Positions 13,801 to 23,305 of a stretch of DNA of 64,000 bases are shown piece by piece. This DNA comes from Hippopus hippopus. Its lineage: Eukaryota; Mollusca; Bivalvia; Cardiida; Cardiidae. Within the stretch, counting starts at the first letter, position 1, and the number at the start of each line of letters is the position of its first letter. The DNA is taken from positions 57,689,063 to 57,753,062 of the forward strand of contig OX328097.1 in assembly GCA_946811185.2 (NCBI GenBank), given 5' to 3'. Made by a program: the position numbers and the translations under genes. The notes under the pieces were generated by a model that saw nothing but the letters and a program-made list of their open reading frames with translations, did not search any database and was not told the origin of the DNA.

Positions 13801-16800
13801 AGTATTTTCTTTTTATTAGTATTTTATATAGATCTAATTTTACCTTTGTTTTCCACTTTAAAACATTTTGTGTCCCTTTCAGAATCTTTCAGAGGGGAAA
13901 AAACTAATAGCACTAATTAATCCATTGTGTAATGTAGCCCTGATCAGAACTCTTTGCAAAGGTCCAATTATCAGTCATCATCAAAATGCAAACTTGTTTA
14001 CAGCCTCTGCAGGTCAGCGGTACACGTTTGCAAAGCACATATTTTAAACTTTTTCTTAAATTCAAGCATTCAAAACGCAAAAGAAGTAAATACTATTGCA
14101 TCCCTCCAACATTAACAGTCGTTTATTTGGGAGCCGAAATGGCAGACAGCAAGGTTGCACATCGGGTAAAATAAACGCGATGACCTAATTGGTCAAATAT
14201 CGATTTCCAGGGATCCATGTATTGGTTTCTAACTTGAGGACATACACAGGGCTAAATTTGGTAGCCCTAGTTCTTATGGTAAGTAATAAGATTTCTAAAC
14301 TTTTCACTATGTAAGCCCATGTGAAACTTGTGACACCTGGCAGGGCCAATTTTGACTCCAGGGCTATAATTTGGGCCCCCCTTGGTAGAGGCCCACTAGA
14401 TAAAGCTACATGCGAAATTTGGTAGCCCTAGGCCAAATGGTTAGGTATGAGAAGACTTACACAGTTTTCCCTATCTAAGCCCTTGTAAAACTTGTGACCC
14501 CCAGGGCAGGGCCAATTTTGACCCTTGGGCTATAATTTAGGCTCCCATGTTAGAGGACCACTGGATAAAGCTATATGGAAAATCTGGTAGCCCTAGGCCT
14601 TATGGCAAGGTATGAGAAGTTTTTTAAAGTATTCCCTATGTAAGCCCATATAAAACTTGTGACCCCCAGGGCGGGGTTAAATTTGACCCCAGGATTATAA
14701 TTTGGGCCATCTTTGTAGAAGCCCACTAGATAAAGCTACATGCAAAATTTGGTAGCAGTAGGCCTTATGGCTAGATACAGGAAGATTTCTAAAGTTTTCA
14801 CTACATATTATATAAGCCCATGTAAAACTTGTGACCCTGGGGGGTGGGGCCGATTTTGACCCCAGGGCTATAATTTGAAGAAACTTAGTAGAGGTTTATT
14901 GTTTAAAGCTACATGCCAAATTTGGTAGCCCTGGGCCTTATAGTTTCTGACAAGAAGATTTTCAAAGATTTTTCAGTTTTGTTGCCAAGGCAACCAGAGT
15001 TTTTTGAAGGAATCAAATTCTTTCGAGAAATTCTAAAGAGGGCCATGGCAAGATCATTTTTGCAAAGTTTCATCAATATTGGATGGGTAGTTTCAGAGAA
15101 GATGATGCTTGCAAAGTTGACGCATGGATGGACGGACACACACTCGCACGACGGACACCAGGCCATGACATAAGCACGCTAGCCTTTGGCCAGTGGAGCT
15201 AAAAATCAAACCATGGATATTGTTACTAACTTTACATGATTGATTTGGGATGCAGAACCTAAGCTACACAAGTTCAACGATTTTTTTTTGAACAAGTAGA
15301 CCCTATGGTTTCAAAATTGTCTAAATTTGATAATTTTTATGTTCTAGACTTGAAGATTAAAACTGACACAGTGGTATTTATAATTCCAGTCGCTGTTATC
15401 ACTATCAGCACTATAAATGTTTATTAACCACTGAAAAATAGATACAGCTGGATATCCTTTCAATACAGTATTACTTTCAAAATTTCTTAAGGTTGACATA
15501 AAATTTAGAAATGAATCAGATAGTGACATAACAATATCCAACATGGTGAGAGAATCTGTTTATATTGTTAATATAAAATAAATGTTATAGAATGTAAATA
15601 TCAAATATTTTTCAATGTCAAAATACACAGACATCACATCAAACTTTCTTAAACGGGGCAACACAGCTTTTAATAATATTACGAAGCCTCACAAATGAGT
15701 GATTTTGAATTGAGAGAGGCGGTAGCTGGCAATCCATCAACGAAGAAGAAAGGTATGTCAAAAAAAAAAAAAATTCCTAAATGGGCTATGTAGCATCTGA
15801 AGATACTTTTAGATTTCACGCAAGAATTTTGCAAAGGTTTGTGCCAGTGTCATGTGTTCCTGGTTTTCTTTTTGTTTTGAAAGTCAATAGATACGCTTTT
15901 TAAAATCTGTTCAGGTCCATTCCAGTTTTTCTATGCCTTAATAAATGATCTTTTAAATTCAGTTCTGGTTCTGATTCATATTTCCAATATTTGATATTTC
16001 TGATAAGATTTTGGTCCATGCCTGATAAACCTTTGTTTTGCTTTGTTATTCTGACAACTTCTGAGTCTGATATTTGACGTTTCCAATAAGATTTACATCT
16101 GTTCCAGGTTTTCTCTTTGATTTTAAAGTCCATAAGAAGGCCTTTTAGGATCCTTTCAGGTCATGTTCGGATTTTCCATGCCTCCATATCTTATCTTTTA
16201 AATTCAGTTCTGGTTAATTCTTGTGATTGATATTTCCAATATTTGATGTTTCTGATAAGAGTTTGGTCTGTTCCTGATTTTATCTTTGTTTTGGAAATCC
16301 ATAGGTTTGCTTTTTGGGGTCATTCAGGTCAGTTCCATTATTTCCATACCCCGATATCGGATGTTTTCAATTCAGTGTGTTCATTTTGATGATTCATCTG
16401 TCCAATATGTGATGTTTCTGATAAGGTTTAGGTGTGTTTCTTGTTTTCCCTATGTTTTGAACGTCCATGATTGGTAGGCTTTTAAGGGATGTTCTGGTCC
16501 ATTCCGGGATTTCCATGCTCCAATATTTGATATTTTCAATTCAGTTTATGTTCATTCTGATGATTTCTATGTCCAATATTTGATGTTTCAGATCAGGTTT
16601 AGGCGCGGTCCTGGGTTTCCCTTTGTTTCGAAAGTCCATAACTTTACTATTGTCTGTTTAGGCCCATTTTGGGGTTTCCTTACTTTACTTTTGGCCGAGC
16701 CCCAGTAGCTGAGTCGGTAGCGTACAGGACTTGAGAACAGGGGGTTGTGAGCTCGATCCCCGGCTCGGCCAATTTCTTTCCGAGGATTGATGATAGTCAT

Positions 16801-19800
16801 TGCGACAGGATTCATTCCTCTCTCACCGCTGATCGTTGTTTCGACGATGGTTATGTGGGAAAGCAGCCAGTGGCTTGGAAAGAATATTGTGCAAAGTACT
16901 GGTAAAAGAGACTCCAGGAAAGCATGGATAGGTGCACTGGCCGCTGCGATATAACTGAAATAATGTTGAAAACGGCGTTAAAACACCATACAATCAATCA
17001 ATCATTACTTTACTTTTAATTTTTTTCAGTAAGGTTCATATCTTATTTGATCTTTCCGAAGTCTGTTTTTGTCTATTGTACTATTGTCTGTTCAGGCCTA
17101 TTTTGGGGTTTCCTTACTTAACTTTTAATTTTTTTTCAGTAAGGTTCATGTCTTATTTGATCTTTCCAAAGTCTAATATTAAATATTTTTGCTTCAAGAC
17201 AAAGGTCCACTCCCTGTAGCCTAAGGCTGGACAAGTCCCTCTTTTTGCTTATACAACAGGGTTTTATCCAGAAATTTTGGAAAAAGGCCCGGAGGCAAAT
17301 TGGGAACAAAAAATCGACAAAATGTCGAAATTGGAAAAAAAAAGAAGAGAAAACATACAGGAACGCATTTAACCTTATAATATACGTAAAAAGGCATTTC
17401 TTGCTCTACAGAATCAACGTTACGTCATTTTTCAGTCTTCTTTCTTTTCATAAATGTCCTTCTCATTTGTTTATTACACTTGTTCCAGTGCTCTTAGCTG
17501 AATGCAGGCTTTTAGCTCCTGCATTATTTTCTACTGGGATGTATACAAGTCAGCTGTTTAAAATCATTATCAAGGCTAAGTAAAACAAGAGGACCATGAT
17601 GGTCCTATATCGCTCACCTGAGTATATTTGTAACTTATATGGTTTATCAAGGGCAGGCTATTGTTTTCAAATAAGGCATACCCTGGTTTTGAGCCGATGA
17701 AATTTTTGGTTTTTTACACAACTGCTGGTAGGTTATACTGAACAAATGTATGAAATTATATTATATATCAAAATCATCCTAACATATTCAGAGATTTCAT
17801 CTGGAATCGGAAAAGCAGATGAACAGAGAGACAGACAGACTGTGCTGCCAAAAACAACAGCGGGGAGACATAATTTTAAGTTTTGGATAATTGGACTGAC
17901 ATAATGCTCTGAATCCATCAATGTGGGGGCATACGAGACACAAGAGCACCGCATGCGGGTGCCTACGCCGAGAACACCAACAACGTGGATGCCAAGGCTA
18001 TAGCAATACCTCAGATTTTCTTTGAAAACAGCCTAACTAATAAAAAACATGACTTCATGATAGGCTTTGCTTTATTTTTCCAGGTGAATTTCCAACTTGA
18101 AGGATTAGTACAACTAATGCAATACTATTAATTGTTGTAAGTTGGTAAACAGTGTATAGGCATCTTTTATCATTTGCAACACAGGCAGTTGTTGTATATA
18201 ATGTGATAGTTTTGCTATTTACAAAAAAATTATAAGACAAGGTATCCAACTGTAACCAAAGCTTAACATGATTAGTAAGTCATTTATCTATGATATTTCA
18301 ATGCTGAAAAATCGGATGATGATTAAGACAGAGGTTTAAAGTTTTGGCTGAGATAGCTTTGGCCAAACCCTATGCAAAATGGCAATTAAATAAGCTTTTT
18401 TGATAAGGCATACCCGGGGGAGGGGAGGAAAGCCATAATGTGACCCCAATAAGAATTACTCTAACAACTTTTGGCAGAGGGTCACCAGAACTTTGCTACA
18501 AACAAAACATGAAAGTTTTAGTTTCTCACTTGTCACATGTAATTTTCTTCCTTTTCAATGTTAAATAGGGTGCGCCCGGGCAGAGCCCAAACTCCACCCA
18601 AGGTGTCAATTTTTAAAGTTTTGGTAGAAAGTCTCAAGATGATGTTACATACAAATTAAGAATGCTCTAGCCCTTATGATTTGTCAGAACGAGAGTTTTA
18701 AAAGAGTTCCTTCTTTGTTTCTATGTAAAATTGGGTGCACCCGAGCAGAGCCCAAATATGACCCCAAAGAGATAATTTTAACAATTTTTATAAAAAGTCA
18801 CCAGATGATGCTACATGCAAAATATGAATGCTTTAGCCCTTATGGTTTGTCACAAGAAGATTTTAAAAGATTTCCTTCTTTAATTCTATGTAAAATAGTG
18901 TGCGCCCGGGCAGAGCCCAAATATGACCCCAAGGGGATAATTTTAACAATTTTTATAAAGGGTCACTAGATGATGCTACATGCAAAATATGAATGCTCTA
19001 GCCCTTACGGTTTGTCACAAGAAGATTTTAAAAGATTTCCTTCTTTGTTTCCATGTAAAATAGGGTGCGCCCTGGCAGAGCCCAAATATGACCACAGAAA
19101 TATAATTTTCACAATTTTGGTAGAGGATCATCAGATAATGCTACAAACCAAATATGAATGCTCTAGCCATTATGGTTTGTCAAAAGAAGATTTTGTAAAG
19201 ATTTCCTTCTTTGTTATTATGTAAAATAGGGTGCGCCCGGGCAAAGCCCAAATATGACCCTAGGGGAATAATTTTAACAATTTTGGTAAAGGGTCACCCA
19301 ATGATGCTTCATACAAAATATGAATGCTCTCGGCCTTATGGTTTGTCACAAGAAGATTTTTAAAGATTTTTTTCCATTTTCAGCCATTTTGTTGCCATGG
19401 CAACCACAGTTTTAGATGGAATTAAATTCTTTTAACAATTTTTGTAGAGCTTCATCCAAGGAACATTCCTGCCAAGTTTTATCAAGATTGGCCATCTGGT
19501 TTTGGAGGAGAAGATTTTTAAAGAAATTGTTAACGGACGGACGGACAGATGGACAGACGGACGATCACAATAGCTCACCCAGAGCACTTCGTGCTCAGGT
19601 GAGCTAAAAATTTGACGGGTCTCTGCTTTGATGAAGTCAATGTGACATTTGTTTATTAATGGGTTTTTCATGTTCTTTTCCAGGAGGATTAATCTTTGGA
19701 TAAGATTTTTTGTGTGTTTTTTTTAAAACATACATGGAAAGATATGAAAGTCATCATTTAATGTGATAGATCTAATACAGTATTGAAAGAGCCAAGTTAA

Positions 19801-22287
19801 ACAAGTAACTTTGGAAAGGAAACTTAGCTCTAGATTTCAATGTCATACGAGTTTGAAAAGGATTGTCACAGGCTATAACAAAATGTGAGTCATTGTTTTT
19901 TCACATTGGTACATACTTAACTATTTAGCATAATCTGTGTTTTAACCCTTTCTTATCATTATAATTATTTAAACTGGTTGTCAAGGAGATTGGATTTTAC
20001 AATCAACAATAACGTAAGGAGATGAAGCCTTAGTATTTTTTGTGGATTTTTCAGGATGTATATTACCTTTACCTCTGCTTAATGAAAGCACTGACCGATA
20101 CATCGCATGTCAAAATCAATTTTTTAGTGTCCATGGGAAAAATAATTGTGAATTGTGAAAAATAATACTATTTTCCATTGGGAATGGGGCAAAATTTGGC
20201 CCCAAAGGAAACCAGAAAGTTTCCTGTATGAGTAGTTTCAGGCTGTTCTCTGTTCCTGTATCAAAAAAAATACAGTATTGCTACAAGAGTTTACATTCTG
20301 GTCGATTCCAGTATTTCCATGCACCTGTCTATACAACCTATAGAAAGCCCCTTTGTTACACATTCGCTGACTTGACACCTGATTAGCTATAGCTACAATA
20401 GGGCATCGTTTGTGGCAGTCCATAGTGGTACACTGCTTTCAACAATGCAGCCAGTCATACATAGTTAACAGACTTCCCGAAAGTTCACAAAAAGTGTCAG
20501 ACATTCGGTCTGACAAGGCCTGAAAATCTGTGAGACTGAAAAAAAATCTGTCAGACCGAATCAAATTTAACAAAAACAAAGAAAACATAAGAAAGAAGGG
20601 TACCAACTATATCAACTTTATGCATATGATGATATCAAACTATTTCTCCACTAATTAAGACTTTCAAAAGTTACTGACATTTAACCCCTTACCAAGCAAT
20701 CACGAATTTTAACAACCTTGAGGAAAAATGCGTTTGAAAACATTATTGGAAAAGGAGAAAATACTAAACAGTACAAGCAAGTCAATTCATTAAATTTGTG
20801 CATCCAAGAACAAATATGTTTGTATTGCAAAGATGTTGGTCCGTTCTAACTTTCTCGTCGTAAAAAACCAGACAGTCTGTGCAGCACATTTGCACATTTT
20901 CCGAGTCATAAACCAACCATTCTCAATGATGCTTCCTTTTCTCAATCAATTTTATCTCCAGTCTCTTTTTTTCATATTCTTTTTTCCATTCAGTGCGCTC
21001 CTCTGACGTTAATTTTCTTTTATTACCAGGTTTAGCGCCTTCGTAACATTTAAACGATGCCATTTTTGTCCAAAACATTGCGATTACGTTTTCAGCGGCT
21101 CTGAATAAATGCCGGACAGTCGGACCGATCTAGCCTGAAAAATCGTCGGTCCTTGTCAAGATTCGTCGGTCATGTCCGTCGGACCGACGTATTTTGGGAA
21201 GTCTGTACTAATAGTAGTACTTGTAAATCTGTGAAACAATTTTTGAACATGTCCAAAACTTTACCCACAGATCAAACAACCTAAGTACATCCTTACTAAA
21301 CTGTATTTGAACGTACTGATCCATATTAGTCTGTATTAAACCCATATGAATATGTGCTGTAATATTCATAGTCCCAAAGTTGTCAAGGATTTCTACGGTT
21401 AGTTAAGGTGAACTACATACTAGTACAGTCACACCATGTAATGGCTAGGTACAGTTTGTTATGAATTTGTCATGGAAGGGCATGATCTCATTAAGTTGCA
21501 TTACGGATAGGTAAGGATCAGCTAGGTTTCTCAAGGTATTTTACGGGCTACTAATGTTACATCACAAAAAATTATGGAATGTTACAGAGTATGACTGTTA
21601 TATTGTCGGCTAATTTTTCTTTCCATCTGCATATCGTTCAGAAGGGGGCAAGATGAACCCATGTCCCTTTCCAACACAAGAACTAATTTCATCAGGTACA
21701 TTTTGGTTTGTATACATTCTGGCTTCAGTGGCTGTACGTTTGAGACATGTTCTCTTTCTCTGTAACATTGTAAATGTGAACAGAGTACATAAATCATTTA
21801 TCTAACGATCCATGACCATTTTATTAGCCGTCATTGGAAATTTTGTTGCAGAGAGCCGTTCGAAAAGATGCGGGTAAAATCGTATTAATTCCAGATACTT
21901 TTAATGAACGTTGCTCTGAAGGTCTGGCGAAGACCGGTAACAAAAATAGCATCGGAGCAGACCTTCAGACTGAAGGTAATGTGACCCGGGCACAAGACAA
22001 ACTTATCCTCTATGCTTTCTAAAACATAATTCATTAGACTTCTATACCAGTATAAGTTTACATAGAAGAAGTCTGTCCTAAAAAAAGAAGAGCCTTAAAG
22101 AACGAAGACCTTGTCACAAGAAAAAAATTGTTCTCTCACTTCAAGTTCTACCCCACCCACACTGTGCCACAGATTTCCTGAATAAGAAGTCGAGCAAGTA
22201 GGACTCATACTTAGTATAGGCTGCTCCAATGTCAATGATGACAACATTTTTGTCTGCTGTGTAACTCAAACCTTCATATAATGGCAT
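4783..22287 (-). CDS. ACTR10: Actin-related protein 10 (Arp11), 5' part of gene, five coding exons
   Basis: Five minus-strand exons (22211-22287, 11254-11326, 8505-8584, 5259-5367, 4783-4890) join in frame to 149 codons. The protein starts [16 protein letters not shown] and carries the actin-fold phosphate-1 motif [11 protein letters not shown], then PRCIIPS, the segment [20 protein letters not shown], and the second phosphate loop [12 protein letters not shown]. The order and spacing match the first third of animal Arp10, a protein of about 417 residues that caps the pointed end of the Arp1 filament in dynactin, the cofactor of cytoplasmic dynein. Exon junctions are phase 2, 0, 2, 0 and every intron is GT-AG. 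Introns 1-4 are about 10.9, 2.7, 3.1 and 0.37 kb and are filled with MITEs, SINEs and tandem-core repeats. I found no further exon between 1 and 4,783, so the remaining two thirds should lie left of the window. Identification is by family recognition; a search was not possible. Confidence 0.9.
4945..5165. repeat. TTAA palindromic MITE in ACTR10 intron 4
   Basis: A palindromic element with the central fold GAAAATGCTGGTTACC..GCATTTTCTCC. It fills about 60% of the 368-bp intron. Confidence 0.75.
5259..5367 (-). CDS. ACTR10: ACTR10 coding exon 4
   Basis: 109 nt, acceptor TTATTTCAG|G and donor GAG|GTAAGTTG. Encodes [20 protein letters not shown] followed by [17 protein letters not shown]. This RR-VV-ESLLCP-FRETL-RVLFK segment is the most recognisable Arp10 signature in the window. 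Confidence 0.92.
5484..5755. mobile_element. 272-bp palindromic MITE (AAAGTGCCGTCTC family)
   Basis: Terminal inverted repeats begin CTATATGGCTTGCAACA at both ends. Each half contains a hairpin of the type CGTAAAGTGCCGTCTCGGAT / AGACGGCACTTTATG with AGCCTGCG..GCAGGCT. This is a familiar bivalve interspersed repeat. No coding capacity. Confidence 0.8.
5812..7406 (+). mobile_element. Non-autonomous tandem-core element, Helentron/'pearl'-like
   Basis: The head is AACAAGAGGGCCATGATGG with a perfect hairpin (GGGCC/GGCCC) and the subterminal motif GCTCACCTGAG. Nine or ten ~147-bp monomers (GACCTAGTGACCTAGTTTTT) follow, and the tail hairpin is AGCTCACC..GGTGAGCT with CACTTTGTG, ending CTAAAA. Assignment to Helentron-type (rolling-circle) elements rests on this architecture and is an inference. 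Confidence 0.7.
7455..7690. repeat. TTAA palindromic MITE
   Basis: From AAACCCTTTACC to GGTAAAGAGTTAA, with the central palindrome GGAGAAAATGC..GCATTTTCTCC. Lies in ACTR10 intron 3. Confidence 0.8.
7780..8482. repeat. Three degenerate or half copies of the TTAA MITE
   Basis: Fragments at about 7,785-7,942, 7,945-8,125 and 8,340-8,482 keep the AATGCTGGTAACAAGCATTTT centre or the GCAAATGCTTTGG..AAGTCC arm. The last one ends 23 bases from the ACTR10 exon 3 donor. Confidence 0.6.
8505..8584 (-). CDS. ACTR10: ACTR10 coding exon 3
   Basis: 80 nt, acceptor TTTTGCAG|ATA and donor TTTCAG|GTAGTG. Encodes [20 protein letters not shown] then LFVLYF, ending two bases into an Arg codon completed by exon 4. 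It matches the Arp10 stretch just before the conserved HLL.NP.DRR segment. Confidence 0.85.
8585..9105. other. Intronic sequence without recognised features
   Basis: Part of ACTR10 intron 2. A 106-codon open frame at 8,623-8,943 (+) shows no recognisable domain, no codon pattern and no support from context. Confidence 0.4.
9110..9963. repeat. Three TTAA palindromic MITEs
   Basis: Copies at about 9,110-9,292, 9,318-9,562 and 9,769-9,963. The last is the cleanest, with TTAACCCTTTACCAAACGAT at one end and TGGTAAAAGGGTTAA at the other, supporting a TTAA target or terminus. Confidence 0.75.
9964..10937. other. Intronic sequence, little structure
   Basis: ACTR10 intron 2. Only a fragment of the TTAA MITE centre near 10,580-10,640 (GGGAAAAGGAAGAAAATGC) was noticed. 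Confidence 0.4.
10938..11151. repeat. TTAA palindromic MITE
   Basis: TTAACTCTTTATCACACGAC to TTTGGTAAATGTTTAA, with centre GGAGAAAATGCTGGTCACC. It ends about 100 bases from ACTR10 exon 2. Confidence 0.8.
11254..11326 (-). CDS. ACTR10: ACTR10 coding exon 2
   Basis: 73 nt, acceptor TTGTAG|G and donor AAG|GTAAGATG. Encodes [19 protein letters not shown] followed by EKTGK. The CG.AGE.CPR.IIPS core is the classical actin/Arp segment that follows the first phosphate loop. Confidence 0.9.
11519..11913. repeat. Two abutting TTAA palindromic MITEs
   Basis: Copies at 11,519-11,735 and 11,735-11,913 share a TTAACTCTTT junction. Both have GAAAACATTGTGGG or GTGGGAAAAATGCTGG central arms. Confidence 0.75.
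11914..12552. other. Intronic sequence with a poly-C run
   Basis: ACTR10 intron 1. An uninterrupted C tract of about 15 bases at 12,001 is followed by A's. Matching stretches GTTAGTCACAGGCAGA (12,060) and TCTGCCTGTGACTAAC (12,145) form an inverted repeat. Confidence 0.4.
12553..15205 (+). mobile_element. Tandem-core element, CCACTGGC subfamily, split by a TIR transposon
   Basis: The head is AACAAGTGGGCCATGATGGC with subterminal GCTCCACTGGC. The core consists of ~150-bp monomers (GGTAGCCCTAGGCC..AACTTGTGACCCC), and the tail is GGCCAGTGGAGCTAAAAA. The tail motif is the exact reverse complement of the head motif. The 12,640-14,220 element sits inside it. Confidence 0.75.
12640..14220 (+). mobile_element. 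1.58 kb non-autonomous TIR DNA transposon, copy 1
   Basis: The ends are ACAAGGATCCGTGG and the inverse of ACATGGATCCCTGG, flanked by AT on both sides (a probable 2-bp duplication). A second, inverted copy lies at 35,865-37,308. No open reading frame long enough for a transposase. Confidence 0.75.
15206..15694. other. Intronic sequence without recognised features
   Basis: Plain AT-rich sequence of ACTR10 intron 1 immediately before the possible orphan exon. No repeat family or RNA gene recognised. Confidence 0.35.
15695..15752 (+). CDS. Possible first coding exon of an unrecognised gene
   Basis: An ATG opens [19 protein letters not shown] and runs straight into a donor G|GTATGTC. It lies inside ACTR10 intron 1 on the opposite strand. 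The codon pattern looks protein-like and is not in an obvious repeat, but I recognise no family and found no second exon. It could be chance. Confidence 0.25.
15840..17175. repeat. ~168-bp minisatellite array, interrupted by a SINE
   Basis: Units recur at about 15,861, 16,106, 16,277, 16,440 and 16,611, with the phrases GGTTTTC..TTTGTTTTG.AAGTCC and CCAATATTTGATGTTTCTGA. A related unit continues after the SINE (17,017-17,175). Non-coding. Confidence 0.65.
16693..17003 (+). mobile_element. tRNA-derived SINE, full length
   Basis: The tRNA-like head has box A (TAGCTGAGTCGGTAGCGTA) and box B (GAGCTCGATCCCC). A conserved body follows (GAGGATTGATGATAGTCATT, AGCATGGATAGGTGCACTGG), and it ends GGCGTTAAAACACCATAC with an (ATCA)n tail. 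Exact 13-bp target duplications TTACTTTACTTTT flank it at 16,680-16,692 and 17,004-17,016. It is transcribed by RNA polymerase III in such families. Confidence 0.92.
17176..17583. other. No gene supported
   Basis: A Lys-rich 112-codon frame at 17,245-17,583 (+) has no recognisable domain and low-complexity A-rich codons. I treat it as accidental. Confidence 0.4.
17584..18409 (+). mobile_element. Tandem-core element head plus a short second-family fragment
   Basis: The head AACAAGAGGACCATGATGGT starts at 17,584, with hairpin GGACC/GGTCC and GCTCACCTGAG. A short element at about 17,940-18,047 (CAAGAGCACCGCATGCGGGT ... AACAGCCTAACTAATAAAAA) resembles the one at 34,857-35,299. Confidence 0.55.
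18410..19610 (+). repeat. Tandem array of ~170-bp monomers with terminal hairpin
   Basis: Monomers contain GGGTGCGCCCGGGCAGAGCC and TGAATGCTCTAGCCCTTATG. The array ends with (GGAC)n and the tail AGCTCACCCAGAGCACTTCG TGCTCAGGTGAGCT. Open frames at 18,676-19,224 run through the monomers and are not genes. Confidence 0.75.
19611..20467. other. Intronic sequence without recognised features
   Basis: ACTR10 intron 1. I see no exon, RNA gene or named repeat here. Confidence 0.35.
20468..21208 (-). mobile_element. TIR DNA transposon remnant, probably hAT-like
   Basis: Both ends read ACAGACTTCCC(G/A)AAA in inverted orientation, with subterminal GTCGGACCGA- and GTCTGACA-type repeats. It contains a small minus-strand ORF (20,923-21,063) and a truncated TTAA MITE (20,682-20,775). 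No convincing target duplication. Confidence 0.55.
20923..21063 (-). pseudogene. 46-codon N-terminal remnant of a transposase-like protein
   Basis: Reads [20 protein letters not shown] followed by [20 protein letters not shown] and EKRKHH, then TGA. The basic KRKLT.EER..WKKEYE.KR motif resembles the start of KIAA1586/ZNF862-type hAT proteins, which is an inference from memory. It could also be an exon that once spliced onward. Confidence 0.4.
21209..22210. other. ACTR10 intron 1 next to exon 1; no features recognised
   Basis: Short open frames on both strands show no domains. No repeat family was identified. Confidence 0.35.
22211..22287 (-). CDS. ACTR10: ACTR10 coding exon 1
   Basis: 77 nt starting at ATG (22285-22287) and encoding [19 protein letters not shown] plus IGAAYT, then two bases AA. 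The donor reads AA|GTATGAG. With the first base of exon 2 the split codon becomes Lys, giving the actin-type ITKCG-like phosphate-binding loop (AYTKCG). Any 5' UTR lies to the right, between the start codon and the Penelope fragment at 22.5 kb; I see no clear TATA box. Confidence 0.9.
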
Positions 22288-22559
22288 TTCACAAATAATA
22301 TTACGCCAACTTAAGAAAATTGTTTGACAAATGTGGGTAATTATTCAGGGGACGTTACTCTCCAAGTCCGGACAAGTATAATTCACTGGTAGAATACGGT
22401 TACAGCTTCACCATCCTCGGGCTTTTTTTACCATCGCTTGTGGCAGAGCAGCTTTTTGTTCACACACACACACACACACATATATATATGAAAAAAATCA
22501 AATGGTGCCGGTTCAAGGATATTACATAATAAACAAAAATAACATCACATGGGAGTATA

Positions 22560-22625
22560 TATGAATAACGTTTATTGCCAACCGGTTTCGCTTTGAAAGC
22601 TCATCAGGGCAACAATAGATCACGT
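22560..22625 (-). ncRNA. Type I hammerhead ribozyme, inverted copy
   Basis: On the minus strand CTGATGA lies at 22,607-22,601, then GCTTTCAAAGC, GAAA (22,589-22,586) and ACCGGTT. It is the mirror copy of the ribozyme at 23.26 kb with an identical core. Confidence 0.83.
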
Positions 22626-22818
22626 AGCAACGTCGCGTTGCTACACACATAATGCAATAATTGATGACGTTATGGCTTAATGTTCAATTTAGGCATAAAT
22701 CTATTGATGAATGATTGTTCTTTAGGTAACCTAGCTGAAACATTGTCATTATGCATTTTAAAGAAAGGAAAGATCGAGAATTTCGGAGAGGTTTTGGAAC
22801 ATTTATCTAAATGCGCAC

Positions 22819-23195
22819 GGTGTGGACTGTGTGATTACATTATTGAAGGTAACAACATTAAATTAAATGATAAAACTTTTTTTGTAAAAGAAAATATGGA
22901 CTGTACTGTTAAAAATGTTATTTATGTTTTAATTTGTAATGGGTTTAGGGAATTTTACATCGGACAGACTGGTGACAAATTAAGGAACAGAAAAACAGTA
23001 CATTATCAACAAGTCAGAGACCCATTAACAAGACAAATGCCTTTAAGTGCGCATTTAGATAAATGTTCCAAAACCTCTCCGAAATTCTCGATCTTTCCTT
23101 TCTTTAAAAGGAATAACGACAATGTTTCAGCTAGGTTACTTAAAGAACAATCATTCATCAATAGATTTATGCCTAAATTGAACATTAAGCCATAA
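22819..23195 (+). pseudogene. GIY-YIG endonuclease domain of a Penelope-like retroelement (fragment)
   Basis: The genuine coding part begins where the inverted arm ends. It has a Cys cluster CARCGLCDY, then VIYVLICNGFREFYIGQTGD with KLRNR (the GIY-YIG core with its conserved Arg), a His/Cys stretch SAHLDKC, and the C-terminus NRFMPKLNIKP. The open frame extends upstream to 22,680, but residues encoded before 22,819 come from the inverted arm read backwards and are not element protein. The domain nicks target DNA in intact elements. Confidence 0.82.
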
Positions 23196-23239
23196 CGTCA
23201 TCAATTATTGCGTTATGTGTGTAGCAACGCGACGTTGCT

Positions 23240-23305
23240 ACGTGATCTATTGTTGCCCTGATGAGCTTTCAAAGCGAAACCGGTTGGCAATAAACGTTAT
23301 TCATA
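23240..23305 (+). ncRNA. Type I hammerhead ribozyme
   Basis: The core CTGATGA (23,258-23,264) is followed by stem II GCTTTCAAAGC, then GAAA (23,276-23,279) and a minimal palindromic stem III ACCGGT. The predicted cleavage base is T at 23,285. Stem I pairs TTGCC (23,253-23,257) with GGCAA (23,286-23,290). The very short ACCGGT stem III is typical of hammerheads in Penelope-like elements, which may act as dimers. Confidence 0.85.

Noticed and set aside
16693..16770. tRNA gene
   Set aside because: Box A and B are present but the head continues into the SINE body, with mispaired acceptor ends; same for 57,868 and 31,281.
17245..17583. 112-codon Lys-rich frame
   Set aside because: Low-complexity A-rich sequence, no domain or context.
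18676..19224. Two repeated ~90-codon frames ([15 protein letters not shown]) as a gene family
   Set aside because: They follow the monomers of a tandem array with a terminal hairpin; periodicity gives the similarity.
22680..22818. N-terminal 46 residues of the 171-codon Penelope frame as element protein
   Set aside because: This part is the inverted arm, i.e. the reverse complement of the 3' coding end; it is open by chance.
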